The notes under the pieces were generated by a model that saw nothing but the letters and a program-made list of their open reading frames with translations, had not been told where the DNA came from and searched no databases. A stretch of 62,255 bases of DNA from FEN-1297 sp964498065 (GTDB lineage: Bacteria > Bacteroidota > Ignavibacteria > Ignavibacteriales > Ignavibacteriaceae), in the NCBI GenBank assembly GCA_964498065.1, contig CAZCFZ010000022.1, forward strand, positions 1 to 62,255, read 5' to 3'. Each line of letters starts with the position of its first letter. Positions within the stretch are counted from its first letter, which is position 1. This document shows, one piece after another, positions 54,122 to 61,682 of the stretch. The translations under genes were made by a program, and so were the position numbers.

Positions 54122-54883
54122 ATGTTGAAAGGAAAAGGAATTCTCTTTGACGTCAATCTTTGCATCGGATGCGGCGAATGCTATAAAGCTTGTAAAGAGA
54201 AGAATAATTTACCTAATAAAAATTCAGAATATCTAAAAGATCATCTTTCGGGATATACCTTTACAGTTGTCGAACAATATGGATGCAATTATGCTCGAAA
54301 ACTTTGTATGCATTGCGATGAACCATCTTGTGTTTCTGTCTGTCCTGTTGGTGCGTTTAAGAAGAATGAATTTGGTGCTGTTTTGTACGATGAAAATAAA
54401 TGCATAGGCTGCAGGTATTGCATGCAGGCATGTCCTCATAAGGTACCGCGGTATGAATGGAATAAAACTCAGCCGAGAGTCCGTAAATGTAATATGTGCA
54501 GTGATAGAATTGAAGCCGGCGGAATAACAGCCTGCGCTGAGGCATGTCCAACAGAAGCAACGCTTTTTGGAGATATGGAAAAATTAGTAGCAGTTGCTGA
54601 GCAAAGATTGCAGAACAATCCCTCAAAATATTATCAACATATATACGGAATTGAAGAAGCAGGCGGCAGCCATGTTTTAATTATTTCACCTGTTCCATTT
54701 GAACAATTAGGTTATACTTCCAAATTACCAAAGAAGCCAATGCCGGAACTTACAATGCAGGCTATGGATAAAATACCTCCTGTCGTGGCAGTTGGAGGAG
54801 TATTTTTAGCAGGCATGTACTGGCTGACAAAAAGAAAAAATGAAATAGCAAGAGAAGAAAGAAAAATTTCTGTTAAACAATAA
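54122..54883 (+). CDS. HybA-like four-[4Fe-4S] ferredoxin without Tat signal, second copy
   Basis: 253 residues. Four cluster motifs are intact: CIGCGECYKAC, CMHCDEPSCVSVC, CIGCRYCMQAC and CNMC...CAEAC. The C-terminal helix (VVAVGGVFLAGMYWLTKRK) matches the paralogue at 51675-52580, but the N terminus starts directly with MLKGKGILFDVNLCIGCG, with no twin-arginine signal. The protein would therefore face the cytoplasm or travel with a partner. It precedes the HybB-like gene by 23 bases. Confidence 0.9.
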   Translation: MLKGKGILFDVNLCIGCGECYKACKEKNNLPNKNSEYLKDHLSGYTFTVVEQYGCNYARKLCMHCDEPSCVSVCPVGAFKKNEFGAVLYDENKCIGCRYCMQACPHKVPRYEWNKTQPRVRKCNMCSDRIEAGGITACAEACPTEATLFGDMEKLVAVAEQRLQNNPSKYYQHIYGIEEAGGSHVLIISPVPFEQLGYTSKLPKKPMPELTMQAMDKIPPVVAVGGVFLAGMYWLTKRKNEIAREERKISVKQ

Positions 54884-54906
54884 AATAAAAATTAAACGAA
54901 TAAATC

Positions 54907-56085
54907 ATGAGACATAGAGATATTTTTAAACCAACATTCTGGAAAGTAGTTTCGGTAATAATAATTATAATAGGTGCATACTCAACTTATTATAGATTTT
55001 CAAAAGGACTTGGAGCTTCAACAAATCTATATGACACTGGTCCCTGGGGATTATGGATAGGATTCGATTTTCTTGGAGTTGGATTAGCTGCAGCAGGATT
55101 CACAATAGCAGCAACTGTTCATATCTTCCATATACATAAATTTGAACCAATTGTAAGACCGGCTATTTTAACTGCGTTTATAGGTTATTCATTAGTAGTT
55201 TGTCTGTTAATCGTAGACTTAGGTCGACCCGAAAATTTTTGGCATCCTTTGGTTATGTGGAATGTTCACTCGGTAATGTTTGAAATTACCTGGTGTATAA
55301 TCTGTTATTCAACAGTGCTTATTTTAGAGTTTGCACCGGTTGTGCTGGAAAAATTCAATCTGACCAGACTATTAAAAGTATTCAAAAAAATCTCAACAAT
55401 TTTTGTTATAGCAGGTGTTTTATTTTCCACACTTCACCAGTCTTCCTTTGGTTCTTTGTATTTAATAGTACCGGGAAGACTTCATCCATTATGGTATTCT
55501 TCTTTATTACCTGTTCATTTTTTTATTTCATGTATTGGTGCCGGGCTCTCAATGATCATTTTTGAATCATTTCTAAATGCAAGAGCCTTTAATACCGGCA
55601 TTAGAATTAATATTTTATCAAGTGCTGCATTCGTTGTCTTGATAGTTCTGATAATCGGATTTCTTTTAAAATTGGTTGAATTTACTTCTCCCGGTAAATT
55701 TATCTATCTAACCATTCCTTCAACCGAGACCTATCTTTTTTATTTAGAAATTTTAATTGGGACTTTTCTGCCTGTTTACATATTGAGCTATAAAAAATAT
55801 AGAGAAAATAAAAAATGGTTATTTATTTCTTCGGTCCTTGTAATTTCAGGATTTATTTTGAATAGAATGAATGTGAGTATAACAGGATTAGCGGCATCTT
55901 CCGGAAGAAATTATTTCCCGTCTTTTGATGAAATCTCAATAACAATTATGCTTGTTGTTTTAGCAATGTTTGCTTTTAGATTGGTAGTTAAAAATTTTCC
56001 AGTTTTTAATGACGAAGATAATTTTATTAAAAATATTGATAATGTAAAAGAAAGAACATCAAAGCAAATTATTTTAAGTGAATGA
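54907..56085 (+). CDS. NrfD/HybB-like integral membrane quinone-side subunit, second copy
   Basis: 392 residues, about ten helices. FSKGLGASTNLYDTGPWGLWIGFDFLGVGLAAAGF and GRPENFWHPLVMWNVHSVMFEITW match the HybB/NrfD family, as does SFDEISITIMLVVLAMFAFRLVVKNFPVF near the end. It is an old paralogue of the subunit in the opposite operon. Its likely partner is the ferredoxin encoded just before. No cytochrome gene follows here, unlike the other operon, so the electron route must differ or the multihaem cytochrome is shared. Confidence 0.9.
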   Translation: MRHRDIFKPTFWKVVSVIIIIIGAYSTYYRFSKGLGASTNLYDTGPWGLWIGFDFLGVGLAAAGFTIAATVHIFHIHKFEPIVRPAILTAFIGYSLVVCLLIVDLGRPENFWHPLVMWNVHSVMFEITWCIICYSTVLILEFAPVVLEKFNLTRLLKVFKKISTIFVIAGVLFSTLHQSSFGSLYLIVPGRLHPLWYSSLLPVHFFISCIGAGLSMIIFESFLNARAFNTGIRINILSSAAFVVLIVLIIGFLLKLVEFTSPGKFIYLTIPSTETYLFYLEILIGTFLPVYILSYKKYRENKKWLFISSVLVISGFILNRMNVSITGLAASSGRNYFPSFDEISITIMLVVLAMFAFRLVVKNFPVFNDEDNFIKNIDNVKERTSKQIILSE

Positions 56086-56086
56086 T

Positions 56087-56806
56087 ATGAAAGATAAAGA
56101 TGAAGTGTTTAATAATTCAAACATATTACAAAAATGTGTTTGGATGGATTCTAATGTAATTGAGTACAAATTATGTGATAAAAATTTTGATTGTGAAAAT
56201 TGTCAGTTTTATAATGTAATGAGAAATCCAAATTACAAGGATGAAGATCGATTAAATAAGATGCAAACTATAATAGACATTGCTGAAAATAAAATTAATT
56301 CTATTAAGTACGATGAAACTTTTATTTATATGCATAATTGTTTTATAATAAAGCAGGTAATGCCTAATACTTATTACCTTGGTTTGAATCCTATTTTCAT
56401 AAGTTTTTTTGATAATTTTAGTATTATGATGAAATACAGTCAAAACAAAAGCTTTTTAAAAGATAAAACTGTTGTGCAATTTTATGGAGAATGGGGATCA
56501 ATTAATTTATCAGCACCCATGAATTTTTCCGTTTATGATGGTATACAGAATAATACTTATGATATAGCCAGATCAAAATGGATAGCAATAATTTTTGCAA
56601 TTCAACAGGATGTTTCAATTGGACAGATCAGTAAACAGGAATGGGAAAAACTTCACAAAAAATCTGTTGAAATATTAGAAGAAATTAAATCGTTTTATCC
56701 GCAAGTGGGACCAACCATGATGGATGGTGGTAATCAGGTTAAATATTTATATCAGCTCATTGGAAAAGAAAAATTTTTAAAGATACTGAAATATTTAGCT
56801 TTTTAA
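56087..56806 (+). CDS. Cys-motif GcvH-like protein (first paralogue)
   Basis: 239 residues from ATG 56087; a GTG at 56078 overlaps the previous stop and is an alternative. The N terminus has C17-VWMDSNVIEYKL-C30, then FDC36-EN-C39, a four-Cys pattern suited to a metal or Fe-S site. Residues about 75-180 follow the GcvH plan (MHNCFIIKQVMPNTYYLGLNP ... FYGEWGSINLSAPMNFSV ... SKWIAIIF) but without a lysine at the lipoyl site. PTMMDGGNQ near the C terminus repeats the operon's DGG motif. A paralogue lies at 60832-61569. The family function is unknown. Confidence 0.7.
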   Translation: MKDKDEVFNNSNILQKCVWMDSNVIEYKLCDKNFDCENCQFYNVMRNPNYKDEDRLNKMQTIIDIAENKINSIKYDETFIYMHNCFIIKQVMPNTYYLGLNPIFISFFDNFSIMMKYSQNKSFLKDKTVVQFYGEWGSINLSAPMNFSVYDGIQNNTYDIARSKWIAIIFAIQQDVSIGQISKQEWEKLHKKSVEILEEIKSFYPQVGPTMMDGGNQVKYLYQLIGKEKFLKILKYLAF

Positions 56807-56915
56807 AATTTATACCGATTCTATTATTCATTATCCATTCAAATATTAACAACTTTAAACAGAATTGGAAGTAGAAAAAGTTATTCATAATTTTACCGTA
56901 AGGAAAAGGGGTTTT

Positions 56916-58508
56916 ATGAAAACCAAGCTAATAAATAAATTAAGTGTAAGACTAATAATTTCCATTTCTTTAATTCTTTTCAGCATATTTGCAATATATA
57001 CATATTTCCTTATTAAAAATCTTGATAATTATTTAACACAATCGCGTTTTGACAGTGCATACAATATAAGCGACTTAATTAAAAAGTCTACACGTTATGG
57101 TATGCTGTTGAATCGAAGGCAGGATGTTCATGAAATTATTAAGACACTTGGTACTGAAAGAGGCGTTAATGATATAAGAATTTATAATAAGCAGGGCATA
57201 ATAATTTTTTCAACGGACAGTTCAGAAATTTCCAAGAAAGTAAACCTCTCTGCCGAAGCATGTATAGTTTGTCATAATAGTAAAATTCCATTAAGCAGCC
57301 TTACTATTCAGAATAAAATCAGAATTTATAAAAATAAAGAAAACAGAAGGGTTCTTGGATTAATAAATCCGATTCAAAATGAACCGGATTGTTATAACTC
57401 AACATGTCATGCACATTCACCTAATGTTCAAATTCTTGGAGTTCTTGATGTAGTTGTTGGGCTTGATAAGCTGGATGCAATTATCGCTAAAAATACAAAG
57501 GAAACAATTCTGAATGCTTTTCTTATTACAATTGTTATCTCTTTTTGCTGCGGTTTATTTATAACAGTTCTTGTTAATCGCCCTATTAATAAATTTACTA
57601 AAGGGATTGAAGAAATCGGTAAGGGGAATTTATCGTATAAAATAAATCTAAATACCAAAAATGAATTGGGACAGCTGGCACATCAATTTAATGATATGTC
57701 TTTAAAGCTTGACGCGGCTTATAAAGAAATAAAAAACTGGTCCGAAACACTTAATGATAAAGTAAATGAAAAAACCGTTGAATTGAAAAATATATATAAT
57801 CAGGTGAACCAAATAGAAAAGTTAGCATCTCTTGGAAAACTTTCTGCAACAGTTGCTCACGAACTTAATAATCCGCTCGAAGGAATTTTAACCTACAGTA
57901 AACTGATAATAAGGAAATTGCAGTCGATTCAAAAAGATTCTGAACATGCTAAATTAATAGAATATCTTGAATTGATTTCGGGAGAGTCTTCACGCTGCGG
58001 AAAAATAGTTAAAGATTTGCTCTTGTTCTCCCACGAAGAAAGAGATGAATTTGCTAAAGAGGACCTTCAAAAAATAATTGATAAAAGTATAACTGTAATA
58101 AGACATCATCTTGAGATTTCTCAAGTTACAATTGAAAAAGATTTATCTTCGGATCAAGTAGAAATTAACTGCAGCGGGCAAAAAATTCAACAGGCATTAA
58201 TGTCGCTTTTAATAAATGCAATTGAAGCTATGCCTCAAGGCGGCAAAATTATAGTAAAGTGCGGTTGGGAAAATAAAAAAGCTGTTATTAGAATTATTGA
58301 TGAAGGTACTGGAATTTCAAGTAAAGATCTGCCTCATATCTTTGAACCTTTCTATTCAACAAAGGACGCTTCTAAAGGAACCGGACTTGGATTAGCAGTT
58401 GCATATGGAATTATTACTAATCAAAATGGCTCAATTAACGTTGAACAAACTTCACCAAAAGGTACTACTTTTAAAATAACAATTCCCCCAAATGAAAATA
58501 TTTCCTAA
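56916..58508 (+). CDS. Haem-motif sensor histidine kinase, second copy
   Basis: 530 residues. Two membrane helices (about 12-33 and 200-220) flank a periplasmic sensor with C116-IV-C119-H120 and CX4CH C159-YNST-C164-H165, in the same order as the other kinase (47316-49184). HAMP, a short coiled coil (about 265-300), H315 in VAHELNNPLEG and a complete ATPase domain follow (NAIEAMPQGG, DEGTGIS, GTGLGLAV). It lacks the zinc-ribbon insert. The ATG at 56916 is used; a TTG 51 bases upstream gives a longer, signal-disrupting N terminus. The NtrC-type regulator starts 8 bases later. Confidence 0.92.
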   Translation: MKTKLINKLSVRLIISISLILFSIFAIYTYFLIKNLDNYLTQSRFDSAYNISDLIKKSTRYGMLLNRRQDVHEIIKTLGTERGVNDIRIYNKQGIIIFSTDSSEISKKVNLSAEACIVCHNSKIPLSSLTIQNKIRIYKNKENRRVLGLINPIQNEPDCYNSTCHAHSPNVQILGVLDVVVGLDKLDAIIAKNTKETILNAFLITIVISFCCGLFITVLVNRPINKFTKGIEEIGKGNLSYKINLNTKNELGQLAHQFNDMSLKLDAAYKEIKNWSETLNDKVNEKTVELKNIYNQVNQIEKLASLGKLSATVAHELNNPLEGILTYSKLIIRKLQSIQKDSEHAKLIEYLELISGESSRCGKIVKDLLLFSHEERDEFAKEDLQKIIDKSITVIRHHLEISQVTIEKDLSSDQVEINCSGQKIQQALMSLLINAIEAMPQGGKIIVKCGWENKKAVIRIIDEGTGISSKDLPHIFEPFYSTKDASKGTGLGLAVAYGIITNQNGSINVEQTSPKGTTFKITIPPNENIS

Positions 58509-58516
58509 GAGTATTT

Positions 58517-59872
58517 ATGGATAAAACAGAAAAAATATTAATTGTAGATGACGAAAAAATCGTTAGAGAATCACTTTTCCACTGGTTTGAAGAGGATGGA
58601 TATATTGTTGATACTGCGGAAGATGGGGAAGCAGCATTAAAAAAATATGAACAAAATAAATATGATCTCTTGCTCGTTGATATGAAAATGCCTGGTATAA
58701 GCGGCATTGAACTTCTAAATAAAATTAAGGCATTTGATAAAGACTCACTTATAATTCTTATTACTGCATTTGCATCAGTTCCGACTGCAATTGCAGCATT
58801 GAAAAATGGAGCATACGATTATGTTACTAAGCCGGTTGACCCTGATGAACTAGCTCATTTAGTTAAAAATGCACTTGAACAAAGAGCTTTAAAGATTGAA
58901 AATATTCATTTGAAGGAGAGTATTGATGAAATTGTAAGGCCGGATAACTTAATTGGCGAAAGCTTCCAAATGAAGAAAATTTATAACCTTATTCAAAATG
59001 TTGCACCAACAGATACTACCGTTATGGTGAGAGGTGAAAGCGGAACAGGGAAGGAACTGGTTGCAAAAGCTATTCATATAAACAGTAAAAGAAAATACTT
59101 TCCTATTATTCCAGTCAATTGCGGCGCTTTAGCTGAAACTATTTTAGAAAGCGAGTTATTCGGTCATGAAAAGGGTGCATTTACAGGTGCTCAATTTAGA
59201 CGTAAAGGAAAATTTGAATTAGCCGACGGAGGATCAATTTTTCTTGATGAAATTGGTTCTATTTCAATTAAAATGCAGATTGAACTATTAAGAGTAATCG
59301 AGACTAAACAGTTTAATCGTGTTGGAGGAAATGAACTGATTAAAAGCGACTTTAGAGTAATTGTTGCTACAAACGAGCCGCTTGAAGAACTGGTAAAAGC
59401 AGGGAAATTTAGAGAGGATTTATATTACAGGTTAAATGTATTTTCGATTGTAATACCTCCTCTGCGAGAAAGAAAAGAAGACATTCCGCTTCTAGTAAAT
59501 TTCTTTATCAATAAATATTCGAGTTTAATGAATAAAAAAGTAAAAAGTGTATCAAAAGGAGCAATGGACTTTTTAATTAATTATGATTGGCACGGGAATG
59601 TTCGTGAATTGGAAAATGCAATTGAAAGAGCAATGGTTGTAGGCAAGAACGAATCCATAAATGTTGAAGATTTGCCTTTCCATCTTTCTTCCAACCATCT
59701 CTATTTTGATGAGGGAAATAAGAGCCTTGCAGCTATGGAGAAAAAACATATAAATAAAATTCTAAATGAAAATAATTGGAATATTTCCAGAAGTGCACAA
59801 GTTTTAGAGATTGATAGAGTAACCCTTTATAATAAAATAAATAAATATGCTCTTAGTAAGAATGATAATTAA
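58517..59872 (+). CDS. NtrC-family sigma54-dependent response regulator
   Basis: 451 residues. Receiver (about 1-125) with D55 in LLLVDMKMPG; AAA+ domain with Walker A GESGTGKE (173-180) and the sigma54-contact loop GAFTGA (220-225); LDEIGSIS Walker B; arginine finger region FREDLYYRLNVFSI; C-terminal Fis-type helix-turn-helix (NNWNISRSAQVLEIDRVTLYNKI). All parts needed to activate sigma54 promoters are present. The haem-motif kinase upstream is the likely partner. Its stop overlaps the archaemetzincin start by one base (TAATG). A truncated paralogue lies at 61683. Confidence 0.95.
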   Translation: MDKTEKILIVDDEKIVRESLFHWFEEDGYIVDTAEDGEAALKKYEQNKYDLLLVDMKMPGISGIELLNKIKAFDKDSLIILITAFASVPTAIAALKNGAYDYVTKPVDPDELAHLVKNALEQRALKIENIHLKESIDEIVRPDNLIGESFQMKKIYNLIQNVAPTDTTVMVRGESGTGKELVAKAIHINSKRKYFPIIPVNCGALAETILESELFGHEKGAFTGAQFRRKGKFELADGGSIFLDEIGSISIKMQIELLRVIETKQFNRVGGNELIKSDFRVIVATNEPLEELVKAGKFREDLYYRLNVFSIVIPPLRERKEDIPLLVNFFINKYSSLMNKKVKSVSKGAMDFLINYDWHGNVRELENAIERAMVVGKNESINVEDLPFHLSSNHLYFDEGNKSLAAMEKKHINKILNENNWNISRSAQVLEIDRVTLYNKINKYALSKNDN

Positions 59873-60411
59873 TGGAAATTTTTATTGCTCCAATAAGATT
59901 TTCAAATGTTCGGCTTTTAAATAATCTTCTAAGTGAATTATCAAAAAGGTTTGCGGAACCGTTTAAAGTACTAGAGCTTCAATTTGAACTTCAAAAATTC
60001 TTTTCGAAGGAAAGAAACCAATATTTTTCCACTCAAATAATTGCCGAGGCAATGAACCTGACAGAAAATGTAAACGGCAAGATCATTTTACTTAGTGAGA
60101 TTGATCTTTTTGTCCCGGTTTTAACGTTCGTTTTTGGCGAAGCACAACTTGGCGGAAAACATTCTATAGTTTCAGTCTGCCGTTTGCATGAAGAATTCTA
60201 CACAAGTGAATCGAATGATAAATTACTTTTGGAAAGAACAATTAAAGAAGTACTTCATGAACTTGGGCATAATTTCGGTCTCCGGCACTGCTTGAACTGG
60301 GATTGCGTGATGCATTCTTCTGCAGGAATTGAGGAGGTTGATATTAAAGGAATTGACTATTGTAATAAATGCAGGGGAAAAGTTGATGGATATAAATTTC
60401 TACATTTTTAA
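59872..60411 (+). CDS. Archaemetzincin-family zinc metallopeptidase
   Basis: 179 residues. The active site HELGHNFGLRHC-x4-C-x-M-H is the archaemetzincin signature HExxHxxGxxHCx4CxMH, with a second Cys pair CNKC near the C terminus for structural zinc. No signal peptide, so it is cytoplasmic. Family members are aminopeptidase-like enzymes with few known substrates, mainly in archaea and scattered bacteria. Its start overlaps the NtrC regulator's stop by one base, so translation is coupled, and it is the last gene of the rightward operon. A role in turning over a regulator of this system is speculation. Confidence 0.88.
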   Translation: MEIFIAPIRFSNVRLLNNLLSELSKRFAEPFKVLELQFELQKFFSKERNQYFSTQIIAEAMNLTENVNGKIILLSEIDLFVPVLTFVFGEAQLGGKHSIVSVCRLHEEFYTSESNDKLLLERTIKEVLHELGHNFGLRHCLNWDCVMHSSAGIEEVDIKGIDYCNKCRGKVDGYKFLHF

Positions 60412-60416
60412 AAATT

Positions 60417-60468
60417 AATTCTCAGTACTGAAAAACAAATTGTTAAATATTTTCAGGTAGTGAGAATT
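60417..60468. promoter_or_regulatory. Long inverted repeat with TTCTCA motifs, candidate enhancer or terminator
   Basis: AATTCTCAGTACTGAAAA (60417-60434) and TTTTCAGGTAGTGAGAATT (60450-60468) are reverse complements apart from one mismatch and one extra base, with a 15-base spacer. Each arm is itself a TTCTCAnTACnTGAA-like half-palindrome. It begins 6 bases after the archaemetzincin stop, so it could end that transcript; it is also about 290 bases upstream of a sigma54 promoter, a usual distance for NtrC-type enhancer sites. Confidence 0.5.
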
Positions 60469-60703
60469 GTTTTAAATAAACCAAAAATTTTTTTTAATCT
60501 AATCATTTTAATAATATCGAATATTCCCCAAAAATAATTACTCATCAATAATTGCTCAAATGCAACTAATGCTTTGTAAATAAAAAAAATTTCAACAACT
60601 GTCTTCTTTTTATTCTAGATTCTCGCTAAAAAAAATTAAAATAACATAATATATCCGTTCAATTATTTTTTTATCTGTCTTTATTAATTTTAATGTAAAA
60701 TAT

Positions 60704-60719
60704 TGGCTCGCAGTTTGCT
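60704..60719 (+). promoter_or_regulatory. Sigma54 (-24/-12) promoter
   Basis: TGGCTCGCAGTTTGCT matches the TGGCACG-N4-TTGCA consensus at all but two positions; GG (60705-60706) and GC (60717-60718) are separated by exactly 10 bases. The expected start of transcription is near 60730, just before the next coding region. The NtrC-type activator encoded 1 kb upstream is its likely driver. The rest of the gap 60412-60758 is AT-rich without a gene. Confidence 0.8.
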
Positions 60720-60758
60720 TAAGTAATCTTGAATTAATTAACAAATAGGGGTGTTATT

Positions 60759-60815
60759 ATGCCTGCTCAAATATTTTATTCTGAATATTATATTCTTACC
60801 AAATTACTGCATTGA
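60759..60815 (+). CDS. Possible 18-codon leader ORF
   Basis: ATG at 60759 with TAGGGG 6-7 bases before it opens an 18-codon frame (MPAQIFYSEYYILTKLLH) that stops 17 bases before the main gene's ATG. It is the first ATG on the sigma54 transcript and has the best ribosome binding site there. It may couple translation to the next gene, or simply be the remains of an older start region. Confidence 0.3.
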   Translation: MPAQIFYSEYYILTKLLH

Positions 60816-60831
60816 AAGAGCATATCAGTTT

Positions 60832-61569
60832 ATGGTCAAAATGAATCAAAATATTTACAAAGGTTCGGGCAGCGATCTGGATTGTATTTGGATTGGTTCA
60901 AATATTATTGAAGATAAATTATGTAATAGAGAATTTGATTGCGAAAATTGTCCGCTAGATAAAGTATTAAAAAACCTTTTTTCTGATTCGAATTATAAAT
61001 GTAATTACGAGCTGCATAGTACTGCATTTCTTGATAATATGATTAATAGAATTGAAGAAACTAGTTTTGACCCAAAATTAATTTATTTGAGAAATAATTT
61101 AGTTGTTAAGAATATATATGCAAACATCTTTTATCTCGGTATAAATCCCTTAATAACAAATTTATTGGAAAATATAGTTCAAGTAAAAGAATATATGCGA
61201 AAGGTATATTTTGTAAAAGATGAAAAAATTTTATCAATTGAAGGAGAATGGGGAAATTTAGCTATTCGCTCTTCTATAAATTTTTTATTACTTGATAAAT
61301 TAGATTGGTCGCCGGAAGGTGTTGCAATGAATAAATGGATTGCTCTAATTGCAATAAATCAAAACGAAATTTCCGATAATTTGATTTCTCATAATCAATT
61401 ACAAGTTCAACAGACAAAAATTTTAAACCTGATAAAAGATTATCGAGATTGTTGTCTAATTATTAATACAGATTTTAATAATAGCAATGAGAAGATTAGG
61501 TATTTTTATCAACTCATCGGCAATGATGAATATGTAAATATCATAAATAATATAAATATTGATTCATAA
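60832..61569 (+). CDS. Cys-motif GcvH-like protein (second paralogue)
   Basis: 245 residues from ATG 60832; an ATG at 60841 and a GTG at 60751 are alternatives. The N-terminal motif C-x-W-x9-KLC-x4-FDCENC matches that of the protein at 56087 (DCIWIGSNIIEDKLCNREFDCENC region, Cys at about 18, 31, 37 and 40). The GcvH-like part reads LRNNLVVKNIYANIFYLGINPLI ... IEGEWGNLAIRSSINFLLLD ... NKWIALIA, again without a lipoyl lysine. The C-terminal YFYQLIGNDEYV matches YLYQLIGKEKFL of the paralogue, but the DGG motif is replaced by IINTDFNNS. It is transcribed from the sigma54 promoter. Confidence 0.7.
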   Translation: MVKMNQNIYKGSGSDLDCIWIGSNIIEDKLCNREFDCENCPLDKVLKNLFSDSNYKCNYELHSTAFLDNMINRIEETSFDPKLIYLRNNLVVKNIYANIFYLGINPLITNLLENIVQVKEYMRKVYFVKDEKILSIEGEWGNLAIRSSINFLLLDKLDWSPEGVAMNKWIALIAINQNEISDNLISHNQLQVQQTKILNLIKDYRDCCLIINTDFNNSNEKIRYFYQLIGNDEYVNIINNINIDS

Positions 61570-61682
61570 AAATCTAATTATTTAACGTATTAGAGGATAA
61601 ATAATAAAAATTAAAATAAATAAACTTTTAGTAAAATTTTCATCAAATAGATCAAATAAAGAAATTAAAAGCCGGGATTATT

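Noticed and set aside
49274..56085. A hydrogenase-2-type operon, suggested by HybA- and HybB-like genes.
   Set aside because: No large or small hydrogenase subunit or maturation gene is in the window, so naming these hybA/hybB would be misleading.
59872..60411. Reading the metalloprotease as a general matrixin-type metzincin.
   Set aside because: The Cys pair immediately after the third His (HCx4C) is specific to archaemetzincins, and there is no signal peptide.
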